DNA of 64,000 bases, taken from NCBI GenBank assembly GCA_024138015.1, contig JAMXBB010000003.1, positions 70,900,468 to 70,964,467 on the forward strand, read 5' to 3'. Shown one piece after another: positions 31,860-43,456 of this stretch. A program made the translations under genes and the position numbers. The notes under the pieces were generated by a model, which saw nothing but the letters and a program-made list of their open reading frames with translations, ran no database searches and had not been told where the DNA came from. This DNA comes from Lumnitzera littorea (taxonomy: Eukaryota; Streptophyta; Magnoliopsida; Myrtales; Combretaceae). The first letter of the stretch is position 1. Each line of letters starts with the position of its first letter.

Positions 31860-32452
31860 TAAAACTGTAGTTGAGTTGAGTTGCTCATACGCTACCCAAA
31901 CTCATCTCGCTTTAAGCTCAGCTCAACTTGAGCTCAATTCATAAATAAGTTAAGATTAAGCTCAAAATAAAGCTCATTTATATAAACGAGCCAAATTGAA
32001 GCTCATGTTCAAGCTCATGATCCAACTCATGAATTAGCTCTTTTATATTGTCAACAAACGAATCATGAATAGACTTGTAAATAGGGTTGTAAGATGATGT
32101 ATTATCTTGAAAAATATATTACATGAAAAAATAATATAACAATAAGAATAATATAATTAAAAATGATTAAAAAACACATATTTTGAAATTTTGAACTTAT
32201 TTTAAGAGTTAATTCAATCTGGAACTCAAGCTTCAGCTCATTTACATAAATGAGATTTAGTTTCAGCTAGTTTAAGCAAACAAGCTCATGCTTGTTTATC
32301 TAAACAAACGAGCTCATGCTTGTCTTAATGAGCTTAAGCTTATAATTTTAAGGATCGATAAAAGCTGGCTTCGTTCAAGCTTGATAATTTTTAAAGCGAG
32401 TCAAGCCTCAATCTTCAAGAGTTTGGCTTGACTCGGCTCATTTCCAACTCTA
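31860..32452. mobile_element. hAT-type non-autonomous element rich in AGCTCA motifs, perfect 8-bp TSD
   Basis: It is flanked by identical ATGTAAAT at 31852-31859 and 32453-32460. The right end, inverted, reads TAGAGTTGGAAATGAGCCGA, a terminus seen in common plant hAT MITEs; the left end TAAAACTGTAGTTGAGTTGA is a diverged copy. The interior is filled with AGCTCA/GAGCTT/TGAGCT repeats on both strands, giving strong fold-back potential. No transposase is present. Confidence 0.85.
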
Positions 32453-32512
32453 ATGTAAATGATATGGTCCATTAGGTTAACCTCACATAAATATTTTCAA
32501 GATAATGTCAAG

Positions 32513-32837
32513 CTAACATTAAAAACTTTCAATCTTTTTTCAATTTTACACCCTAAGCTTGAAGCTACTAAATATCATACCTAATTGAAATTTTTCTTGT
32601 CAAATTTAGCAATTTACCTCTAATTTGTACTATTTGACTAATGGATATTTGCCGCATCACTTTATAAATGAAATAAATTTTACAAGCAAAAGTTGGAGTA
32701 AATATGACATTTTAATACATTTGAACTTCAAGTGTAAAATTTGATAAGTTAAAGTTTTACCGGATGTAAAGTTTGATAATTTCAAACTTTATGTGTGAAA
32801 CTAAAAAAAGAGTGAAAAGTTTATATGACGACTTTGA
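32513..32837. mobile_element. Fold-back MITE, third type
   Basis: The left arm (ACTTTCAATCTTTTTTCAAT then TTTACACCCTAAGCTTGAAG) is the imperfect inverse of the right arm (TTTCAAACTTTATGTGTGAA, ACTAAAAAAAGAGTGAAAAG). Length is about 325 bp with no coding sequence. The terminal duplication was not fixed. Confidence 0.6.
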
Positions 32838-33050
32838 AATAATCTTAATATTTTCATTTACCTCAATGGCTTAGTTCAATTTCCATTTAGTTGAAATCTT
32901 TAAATGGACAAAGATCATGCCATGCAAGTAGTAAACACATGAAGAAAAAGGTTTGAGTGATCATAATTATAGAAAAGTCCATGTCATATTGTTTTTTTTT
33001 TTCTTTTTGTCTTCTTTTTTCCCAACCATTGCCAAAGAAGCACTGATAAG

Positions 33051-33126
33051 TAGGAATGGCCACTGTTTGCTCCAACTCATCATCCTACTAGGAATGGCCA
33101 CTGTTTGTTCCAACTTATCATCCTAC
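33051..33126. repeat. 38-bp exact tandem duplication
   Basis: Units at 33051-33088 and 33089-33126 start TAGGAATGGCCACTGTTTG and differ at two C/T positions. Confidence 0.95.
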
Positions 33127-33334
33127 TGAATCAAACCAAACAATGATGATAAAGATCGTGGTTCGAATTTAGAAAATATCAACTTTATATAGAAGATTTG
33201 TCAACATTACATGGATTTGCCTCATTTAGAAGATTGAAGGGAATTAAGAAGATTCAAGATTAGCTCTTCTATTATTACTTTATTAGCTACAGTGGTCATT
33301 TTTGTTTCATTTAATGTTACAATTTTTAGGGACG

Positions 33335-33715
33335 CAATATATGTTTACCGACGTTTTTAAAAAAATTTACAAAATTACAAATTGTATGAAAAATATTACC
33401 AAAATATAAATGTGACAGATGTCACATCTTTAAAATGTAACAAAGACGCGACATGGCATTAATACACAAAAAATAATGTCGTATCTTGAAGATAAAACAT
33501 ATGTACCAATATTACCAATGCTCGAATACACTTCTAAGAATGTCGCATTAGGTTGAAATGCACCTCTAAGAATGTTGTATTTTTAAGATACAATATATAT
33601 ACAAATATTAATGTAAGATGTGATATTAGCATTAATATTTTGGTAATATTTTTTATATAATTTGTAATTATATAATTTTTTTTAATTTTGACAGTAAATA
33701 TGCAATTTTCTCCAA
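33335..33715. mobile_element. Fold-back MITE, fourth type
   Basis: The left arm contains ATTACAAATTGTATGAAAAA then TATTACCAAAATAT. The right arm is its imperfect inverse (ATTTTGGTAATATTTTTTAT then ATAATTTGTAAT). The outer part GCAATATATGTTTACCGACG also has a diverged inverted partner. The centre holds CATCTT/AAGATG-like short repeats. Confidence 0.65.
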
Positions 33716-36700
33716 TTTTTAGAGTTACTTCCTATTATAGAGATTTCCAATTTGTCATCATTTTCAATGCATATTTTATAGTGGTGCTCTTAGTTAGTTT
33801 AGGGTTTTAGGCATATAAATGCAACTATAACTAACCTTGTTATTCACAATTACTGGTTTAATAAAAATATTAATGAGGGTCATTCTTAGAAACCTTGTTT
33901 TCAATTACTTGTGTGTAATATAAATTAAGTGATTTCAAACCCCATTGAGTTCTAATATATACATTATGTCAAATAATGATTAAATACAATTTGGATTGAT
34001 CTTCTTATGTGTAATATTTGTAACATTAATTCGTTTATATCTTATATTCATGTTCTAAAATCAAAAGCCATAAAAATCATAAAATTAAAAAACTAAAAAA
34101 TGCAAGTTCCATTGAATTCCAAAGTTTTTTTCTCATTTCATTCTATTCTACTCATATCGTATTAATATTAGATTAAAGGTTCCAACAGAGAAAAATCAAG
34201 AGTTTGCTTAATTATTAAAGCCTTTATTGTTCTTTGAATAATAAAAAAAAAAAATTCTAATGGGACAAGGAAAAAGAATTAACTTTAGAAGATGCCTAGC
34301 CTTGTTCTTACAAGGTTATGGCAGCATAAGATCATAAAAAGAGAGAGAATGTAGCTTTGCATGTCAAGGAGCACACAAGAACTCATTAAAGGTAGCTAAG
34401 TCTAGGTAATAGGCTACTCATAGTGTTGTAATTTATGCATAATATACTAAGATACTTTTGATATATTTATGAATATTATTTATAAAATGCAAGTATTTAT
34501 TGTATTAATATACTTTTTTGCTAGTATATATATTATTATAAAGTACCATAAATAATTAAAGTATGTATGGAATTATAATAAAAGTATATTATTAGTGAGA
34601 TTTTATGACATCATATTATCTAAAAGTTGTTCTTGGTTAGATAAATATTTATACTAATACGTTGTATAACTAAGGTCATTCTCACTAAACTAGGAAAAAA
34701 ATATTCGAGTTATAAAAGTAAGTACCTAAAGTTAAGTGGATACAGTGAACATGACTCGCTAATAGAAGATACCATACGCTTAATGTCATTAGTCCCTACT
34801 TTATATGAATGTGTATAAATAATCCCTAAACTTGAGATCTTCATATATCCCATATATCGAATGTTATACTTTGATATTGTTAAACGTAATCTTTCTTTAA
34901 ATTATAAATGATACTATTATTAGGTACAATATGAAATATAAAGAGGATAGTAACGAGTCACGATATAATTGATCATTCTATTAGATTAAGGAATCGATAT
35001 CCAAGACCACTTAGTTAGGATAATAGTAACTTGTAAGCCTATGGCTATAGTAAGTATTAGTGAGTTTATTTTATCTTAGAAACCAAGTAAAACGATTAAA
35101 CATTGATAACATGACATATAATGATTTAATCAGAATATCATTTGATAAAAAAGATTTAATTATGCAGTAATTGATTCATATTAGTTTCTCGTTCACGTCT
35201 TTTCTATTACATTGAATGATCAATAATTATTGTTAAATGGTTACCTTGGTTTACATTTAAATAGATAGTACTTTTGTTTATACAAACCTAGAAGGGTAAA
35301 TAGTATAGCACAATTAATGGGAACAAAGTTTTTGAGGAGAAATTTTAGTACAAAAATTTGTCGATATTTATTTCGAAAATAGAATAAATTGATCTGAAAT
35401 AATAAATTGGAAACAATTTATTTTACCATATATAATATATTTGTGGTTAAGTATCTTTTAAAGGTTATATATTAACTTTTCATGTAAATGCAAATGGAAT
35501 TTATTAATTTCATATTCAATTACTATTGAAAAGTTCATTACAATTGAAATGATATGGAATTTATTAATTTTATATTCAATTACAATTGAAATGTTTTTTA
35601 CCATTAATTCTATATTTAATTGTTATGCAATTGAAAGGTTCATGAAATGAAAAATCTCTATCATTAATTTTAGTTAATGTTTAAAAAGGGAAGATGGTAG
35701 AAAAAACTTATATAATTTGCTATTTAGAGAAACACCTAACAAAAAGGCAAAATAGAGGATGTAATATTTTACTTCCTAGTTTTTCTAATTCTAATATGAG
35801 TTATCTAGTAATATAAATGATTAGAATTTGTTCTTATTAACATGTGTGTAGATATTGCTAAAGGGATTATGTTTGGAATCCTTATTGTAAACACATTTTG
35901 AAAACAATAAATTGGATTTAGATCACAATTGAACTCCATTTCTAAGAGGATATGGTATTCTCATCAGGAAAAAAGTAATTTTATAACATTTTATTAATAT
36001 ATATTTTTTATTGCATGTTATGCGTGAATCGTAGGATATGTTTTATAAAAGTTTTTTTGTTTCCATTGCGTTTTTTACCTAACATGTAGGTGCTCATTTT
36101 TACTATGCAAGGTACTCTTTAGACCATAGATTGGTGCAAAACATGGGTTGTGTTGGTAGTTTTAGTGAGCACCTAAAGGAGTTGATGATGGGTACTTAAT
36201 TTTTCGAGTAGGGCACTAGACTTGTGAAGGTATATGTGTGTGTTTGGTACGCTGTTGGTGAGTGCTAATTCATTAGCTTGGAGTTGCTTGTCTTGGTTAG
36301 GGTCCATACAACTAATGTAGTTGGGCAGTGCTTAAGAAGATTGCAATAGGGTGTTTGGGTTATTTTGCATAATTGCTAGCGAAGGAGGATAAGGGCACTC
36401 ATGTTGCTGATGAGTAGGTACTTGTAGATGCTGTTGTTGGTGCTTGCTAGTAGTCATCTTGGGATATTGTTGGGTGAATAGTGGTGACTCCAAGGGCCAT
36501 AGTGCCTTTGAACCAAGAACTAAAAATTATTATAATATATTGTATATTTCGACTTGAAATATCATTTTGACTTTGCAAAATTGACTTTCATGTTGAAACA
36601 CCACTAGCTTTAGGAGATGCTTTATTTTATTTTGGATTTTTGTAAAAATTTTAAAATTTCTAAATTTTGAAATCTTTTGTGGGATTTCATTTTTTCTAAT

Positions 36701-36879
36701 TTTGTCATTTTTAGGGTCATTTCACTTTGTAACTTTTTTCCTTTTTTTAATTTTTCTAATAAAAAAAGTATTCAAGTAAGGGTAAAAATAAAGTGTCCAT
36801 AATGGGTATTAAGCATGATATCTTTATTCGAATGTTATTGTTTAAATGAGCTATACTTTATTTTTTCGTGAGGTAGTTT
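33716..36879. other. Intergenic, AT-rich; local imperfect repeats at 35480-35620
   Basis: There is no supported gene. TGGAATTTATTAATTTCATA-like units recur near 35490, 35549 and, more diverged, 35604, each followed by TTCAATTAC or a related stretch. 36100-36480 has higher G content and looks like an old, unclassified repeat. Confidence 0.5.
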
Positions 36880-37395
36880 GGTTGGTTGCGGGGCATTGCA
36901 AATTATAGCTATGGTGTGATAAGAAGGATATTCTTATGGATCCATGCATAATATTATACCTTAAGCAAGCCTATTTTTGAAGGCCAAGCCACAAGTAATT
37001 CATTCAATTAGATTAGCGTTTAATCACTGCCTAAGTGGAGAGGTGAAAACTTGAGACTCTTATATTCTACATAGCTTATAGGGAATTCACCATCACTTTC
37101 CAGCATGTAGAGTTACAGTTTGCCTTCCAATGGATGGATGGGCAATTACGAGAGGCACTTATCTTAGCTCGGTAGATGAGTGTGAGCACTTACTCGGAGA
37201 GAGACCTAAGGTCAATAATATTGAGGCAGGCGTGTGAATCTATCATGGTTGCGGAGCATATTCAACCAGAGAGTTAAGCATCATACGCATGATTACATTT
37301 TGCAGTTGATAGCAGGATTTGTTTTCACTGGTAAATCCAACAATGTGGATGTCTTTGCAGCTTCTACAGGATGTCACCGTTGCAATCCAGTATAA
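36880..37395 (+). pseudogene. Plant mobile domain (PMD) relic
   Basis: Short blocks in conserved PMD order are readable in shifting frames: VER-stop-KLETLIFY then REFTITFQHVEL (37038-37120), LPMDGWAIT and CEHLLGERPKV (37122-37215), and HDYILQLIAGFVFTGKSNN (37287-37343). These match the PMD pattern (VERWRPETHTF, GLPVDG, YILQLIGGFLF) found in MAIN-like proteins and in PMD-carrying plant transposons. At least one frameshift and several stops disable it. It ends near 37390 without the downstream half of the domain. It may be transposon cargo or an old gene fragment. Confidence 0.6.
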
Positions 37396-38185
37396 ATGGG
37401 ATGTAAAAATAATTCAAATGTTTTATTCCAATTTCAAATATAAGAGTTAATGTGTTGTGCATTGACATAGTGTAATTAAAATTATATTAAACTGTAACAT
37501 AACTGTGATGTGTATATAAAAATTAGATTAAAAAAAAAATCAATGTTATAAACATATATAAAATAATTACTAAATACATCAATGTTATGATAAAATGACA
37601 TAAGCACAAAATTAAATTTATGTAATATTGTTATTTAGTAAATTCCTCGCCTGAGTTATCTAAAAATTTAAAAAGACATTAATAACGCAATCACACATAT
37701 TGATTAGATATATTAATTCTTCATAAATATTACAATTATACGTTGTAAATCATCTAACAAATTGATTCAAATTAAACTCAGATATCGGTAAAAGTAACAT
37801 AAGCTTATAATAATTGGTGAATGAAATACATAATCCAATTTACTGAAACAAAAAAAAAATAAAAAAATCAAATTATACTAATAAAAAGTTAAAGGTCAAA
37901 AAACAAAGTACACGCTACTCAAAGAAGCAGATCTTTCTAGTTTCTTGTACATATAGCTTCCCGCTTCTCTAGAGTCATGTCTCCTCGATTCCCTAGTGTT
38001 CACTCTCCTCCATCTAGTTTTTAGCAATTATAGCAAAAGACAAAAAGTTAAAGCATCTTGGGAGCCTTCAAATTGGTGGACTTGCTGAAGAAGACCAACA
38101 TCACACTATCTTTTATCCAGAAAGAGAGTCGGAGAGTTCTCTATAAAATAATAACAATTGGTATTGCGATTATATAGCAATAATC
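37396..38185. other. Intergenic, nothing recognised
   Basis: AT-rich sequence without supported features between the PMD relic and the Mutator-like element. Confidence 0.6.
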
Positions 38186-40318
38186 GGAAAAACACACCAT
38201 AAAGACCTATGTTTTCTCCTTCTTTTTTTTTTTTTTTTTTTTCCATTTCATCACCTATCTTTTACGTTTTTTTCATTTTCCTACCTATGTTGTTAAAAAT
38301 GAATCAATAAAAGACCTCAGATAATATCCATCGCCATTTACTTTAACGGCAGCTGACGTGGTACTCAAAATAATAAAATAGCTAACACGTAGCATCCAGG
38401 TCAGTATATAATAAGCATAAATAAAACTTAACTATAAAAAAAAAAATAACCTAACGCTACATAAACCAAGGTATAAGAACGCCTGCTAAGAAAAAGAAAA
38501 ATGATCTTCAATGGCAAATAACTTAATGAAAACCCTTTTGTCGTCATCATTTTTCTTGGGAAAAACGAAACCCCCATTTTTTCTTTCATTTTTGTAGTTT
38601 AGCTTCTTGCAATTCAATAAAACCCCCATTTCCTTTAATATTCATTCATGTACAAAGAATTTCTCTTAAAGATGCCAAGCTTTAATAATATAGATTTTTT
38701 TGCAGAAATAGTATGAAGCTTCTCTCAGCTTTGAAGCCGGCGCGTTCAAAATGTTGGGAGCCAATAGTGGTTGAAATGGATTTTGCAGTCGTCTTCAATT
38801 GTATTAAAAAAAAAGAGATCTAGCTGCTGGTTTATTTATGCTATTATTCTCAGATATTCATAGGCTTCTTGTATCTTTTCTCTTGTTAGTCGAGAGTTGA
38901 CTGGGCGTGCCGATTGAGTAGGCATAGAGGATTTGAGCTTGTGTTATTGGGAGTTAAATCCCTCAAGTTCTTTATGTGAGTTTATTCAAGCTGATAGATG
39001 TTCTATTTTTTTTTTTTTAATAGCGGAACAATGAAACCACTCTTGTACAGGACAATGTCCGTGAGGTGTTGTTAATTGTTTTGGAATAATTTAGATAGCA
39101 GTTTTGAAATTTTTTTATGTGCTCTTAGCACTTTCCATTTAGTCAATTCTATGAAACTGTCATTTATTTTTTCAATGAGATTGATTTAGCGTTCGTTGGC
39201 ATTGTTATTTTGACGTGAGACTGATAGATACAAAAGCTTTGTTATCAACATTGTGTTAATTTTATCTTCACTGGCGATGTAATGTGGATTGATATTTGTT
39301 GGCTCTTAAATTATTGCTTTTTTATTGATTCAATTAATCAGTATAATGGAAGACTTCTTAAAAATACTTAAGACGAAACTTTTCCTTCGAAAATATGCAA
39401 AACAGATAAATATATTGAATCTAATAAATGCTCCTTCTTTCCGAGTGTCAATTTCAAATGTTTCCCTACTTCCATTATTTCAATCTTTTGAAACCAAAAT
39501 GCTTATTTTTTCGAAGGTTATTGACTTCTGATATGTAATAAAAACAGTGCACAGCTTATAAACCTTTCCATTCCAACAACTAAGAAAAAGTAAACATCAA
39601 AACCTACTAAATTTTCGTGACTTTATTTTTGTCTTTCTTTCTTATGAAAAGAAGCATTACCTAATCAAAAAACCTACATTTTAGGCATGATGAATGAGTA
39701 CTGCATCTTTTATAAAAGGAAAGACAAACCACCAAATTAAGAGTCACAAATGGCCTGATTTAATTTATTGTTTAAATGCTCAACACTATTCTGGTCATAG
39801 TGTTTTCGGATTTATAATGAACCCTCGTGGAAAACAAACGGAAAAATTACAAGATGATACACACTATTTGATTGGGGAAGTTATAAATAGATAAATTATA
39901 CATAATTCACTCCATTGCTAGTTTTGGTTCTTAATTTCAAAGTTCATGCTTTTACAGTTTTATCAGAAAATTGTTTTATATTTTTCTTTTTATTTTACAT
40001 CTTGTTGCTGTGGAAGATTCATGGTTTTTTTATGTTTATTTTCCTAGAGCACGATGGGTTTCTTTACGTTGGCTTGTGTGATGTTGGGTTAAAGTTTTTA
40101 TTTTTGGATTGGTTAAAATTTATCTATGGTTAGGTTATACTGTTGTAAATGCCCCGTCGGCTACTGTTAACAGAAATGGTGATGGAGACTAACGGAAATG
40201 CTTTATTAACTTTTAAGAGCATGGATCCTGAAATGAAAAAAAAAGTAAAACATAGGCTCCAAAATTAAAAAAAAAAAAAACCGTAAAGACATAGATACTT
40301 ATGATGTATTTTTCCCAG
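38186..40318. mobile_element. Mutator-like element with about 175-bp terminal inverted repeats and unrecognised cargo
   Basis: The first 175 bases are the imperfect inverse of the last 180. Matches include GGAAAAACACACCATAA against inverted GGAAAAATACATCATAA, CCTATCTTTTACGTTTTTTT against CCTATGTTTTACTTTTTTTT, and CCATCGCCATTTACTTTAAC against CCATCACCATTTCTGTTAAC. Long TIRs suggest a MULE. Flanks share AATAAT (38179-38184 and right after 40318), compatible with a decayed 9-bp duplication. The interior (about 1.8 kb) has no transposase motif. It contains a splice-acceptor-like TTTTTTTGCAG at 38694-38704 before a short open frame (MKLLSALKPARSKCWEP), hence possibly a captured gene piece. Confidence 0.7.
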
Positions 40319-41023
40319 AATAATATAATGCTAGTCTTCACCGAACTCCGCATATTTTAAATTTGGGGGCTATCTATGTATGCGTAAGAAAACATGTTAA
40401 AATATAGTTTTTATGCACGAGATAAGATGGGGGACTTGTGATTGCCTAACCAACGAAGATTTGACTTACTTTACTTCTTCCACACATCGCTGTTAGTGAA
40501 TCATCATCGTATGCGCAAAATGTCCACTCGGAGTATGAAAAGCGCCCTAATTTTAAGTTGACCGAACGTAATTATAATGCATTTTGACTTTCTAATCTTT
40601 TATGCATAAACCCTGTCTTTTAGTATGGATGAGATCAGCAGAAAATTATGTAAATGGAGAAGAATTTAAAGGATATATTCTGCTTGAATACTAAAAATGA
40701 GAGTGGAAAAAATGGATATAGAGAGGAATTAGTGCAAACATCTTAACTTTTAGTATCGATAAGCTTATCTCTACTTTTGGAGTAAAAATGATGGAAATAA
40801 ATGGAAGTCAAATAAAATTATAAAAATACCCACCCAAGCAAAAATAAATACCATGTCAAGTTAGAGATATTTTTATCCATCAAGGTCATGGAAAGAAAAC
40901 ATTTTATTTTATTTCCATCCTAAAATCTAAATAAAAATACAAACCCTATTCTCTTAAACTTTATTTCATTTTAAAATTACCTAATATACTATAAATAAGG
41001 TGGTTAATGCTTTTTAGCACTCA
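40319..41023. other. Intergenic, nothing recognised
   Basis: AT-rich sequence with no supported gene or element. Confidence 0.6.
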
Positions 41024-41411
41024 TAGGGGTGTTCGTGGTTTAGTTAAGGGGTCAAATTCAATCAAATCACTTTAGAAACGATTCAGTTTAAATTTCAACA
41101 AATCAAACTACTTTTAATGTTTTGGGGTTTTGATTCAAACTGCTTTTAATCTTAATGATAGTAAAAATGTGTTGATCAACTAGAGATAAGAGACAACTGT
41201 GAAAGAAAATACGTGGATTATAAAGGTTAAAAGTAAAATGACAAATGACAAAGAAAAGAAGAAAAATTAAATCGAGTCAGATTGAAATATTAATAATATC
41301 TAAAACTAAAAAATATTGCTTATTTTCTTTTTACTAAAAAGCAATTCAAATCATGTTTAAATGGTTCGATTCAGTTAAATCTTCCAAACCAAATCATGAA
41401 CTATTTGGGTA
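41024..41411. mobile_element. Possible hAT-type MITE, decayed
   Basis: The left end TAGGGGTGTTCGTGGTTTAG is a typical plant hAT MITE terminus. A diverged inverse (AAATCATGAACTATTTGGGTA) ends at about 41411, and GATTCA/TGAATC-rich arms lie between. An 8-bp duplication could not be matched, so the right boundary is uncertain. Confidence 0.5.
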
Positions 41412-41879
41412 GTCTTCAAATTAAACTATGAATGAAATTAAAACATAAAAAATTATGTTTTACGATTGGATATGATTCTTTATTTGGTTTAATTTGATAA
41501 ATAACTTTAAGCACAAATCTCTAGAACGAAGGAAAACAAATAAAAAGTCCTCATCTTTTCCGATCAGGATTGGATCCTTTATCTTTTTGGAATCTTTAGT
41601 TAACGATAAAAAAAACTACTATTGTTTCTTCTTATTGTATCATGGGATTTGTGAATAATATAAATTAATATTAAAAATCTCTTTTCAAACGAATAAAATG
41701 AAGACATCTTAAAAAAGATTGGATCTTAAACTATTAGTCTACCAATCTAAAGATGTTAAATGGGATTCGTCGGGATGCTCTTACTTCCCAACTTTGTAGT
41801 ACAAGAAACGAAAAGAGAGCTTGTTGACCCTTGAAAGTTGTGTTAAGTATCCATCGTTAAAAGTGCCCTTCAGTATCAC

Positions 41880-42240
41880 CACAGCGGTTCTGTATCCAGG
41901 CGGGTTTCCAACCTGACACGTGGTCAAGGCTGTACAATATGCTCAATCATCCTACCGGGGGTAATGCCCAGCTTATAAATTTTTATTATAATTCTGCTAT
42001 ATGCATCGTCGGACATAATTGATATTCCTATGTTAAAGAACCCATTTACACTTTGTTTGGCATGAGCCAAGATAAAATTGGTATAATTTGCTCATAAAAA
42101 TTATAACAGGAAGAAAGAGTAAAGTAGAAGCAGGGCAGATCGTAATCATGTAACTTTTTCCCCTTTCCCTTTGTTTCTCTCCAGTTGGGCGTCCTATATA
42201 AACGGATCCTTCCGGTCCTTTTTGTTTTTCCTTTCCTTTG
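41880..42240 (+). promoter_or_regulatory. Promoter-like island without a recognised gene
   Basis: A palindromic G-box/ABRE (GACACGTGGTC, core CACGTG at 41917-41922) lies in locally GC-richer DNA. A TATA-like CCTATATAAAC is at about 42192-42202, preceded by a pyrimidine patch. No convincing coding region follows on either strand, so it may be a gene-promoter relic or chance. Confidence 0.3.
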
Positions 42241-43456
42241 TAAGTTAAATGATGGAATTGTATTATCTATTCTTTATTTTCATTTCCTCTCTCTTTTCTT
42301 TTCCTTTTTTCTCATCTTAAACAGTGTTAGGTGCCATATTAATGTTTTAAAGAATTCTCTCTTTCAAAATCTCTTTTTTCTATTTTCAAAATTTTAAATA
42401 AAAATTTGAAAATATTATTTTTAGTATTTACAGGATCTATAATATATAAATTTAAACTCAAACAATACTAAAAAGAAAAAAAAAATTTATCTTTTCACAT
42501 TCTTCAATTATTAGGAGCGATTCACCATCTCTAAAGGAACCCATCAACGGGATTCTATGGGTAGGAGAGGGTGCTTTGGCACCTGTGTCATTGATGCGCC
42601 TAATTGACTTCTAAGCTTCAGGGTTCTTTATCTGGTACTTCCAATCTAGTCGTGCATCAGTCGCAATATTGATGCAAGCTGATGTATTTATGAGTTTTGA
42701 AGCGCAACTTCTACTTATAATGTGTTTAGACAAAGGGGAAAAGGAAGAATTGTGAAAGATGGCGACATTGTTGGGGATAAGGGAAAAATAAAACAATATA
42801 ATGTAATTTAAGGTGACGAATATTTTGTTACAACACATGTATTTAAACTATAAATGATTATATTAGAAAAATATTAAATATTTAGTATTTTTATTTCTAA
42901 AAGAATTTTTTTTTATTTTATAAATTTTATATTATGAAATTACACAAAAATTTTCAAAACTTTATTTTCTTTTAAGAGGAAATAGTTAGTTTAGTAATTG
43001 TACATATTGCACCAAAAGAAAATTATGTATCCCTTTTAAATAATATTGATTTTCAAAAACATTTCCTTTCTCTCTATAGGAGAAGATGCTATGCCTTCTA
43101 AATGATTTAAATTAAAAAAATGTAATCATGAAAGTTTAATGTTTTTTTATATCTTTGGCCTGTATGTTTTTATGTAATTATGTAACTTAAAATGTTATAG
43201 AAATGATAGGAAAATTTTAAATTATTATTATGTACTTCTTATCATTTTTATTATTAATTCTAGATCTAATTATTTTTATACTCATGGTGCTGATGCATTG
43301 CCTATGTTACTAAGAATTAAATGCCAATTTATACCAATCTTAGAGGACTAAAATATAAATTTTGTCATTGCATATTTCAAAAATTATTTAAATGACTATG
43401 ATTGTAGGATTTTTTTTTTTTTTGTAACATAGAACAAAAATATATAAGCTTATTAT
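42241..43456. other. Intergenic, no supported gene
   Basis: A 75-codon minus-strand open frame (42611-42838) ends in a protein-like stretch (ACINIATDARLDWKYQIKN). It has no recognisable family, no paired exon was found, and I do not call it. The rest is AT-rich, with a T run near 43410-43424. Confidence 0.5.

Noticed and set aside
42185..42397. 70-codon hydrophobic open frame after a TATA-like box
   Set aside because: It is Phe/Leu-rich translation of T-rich DNA, with no family, no supported start and no downstream exon.
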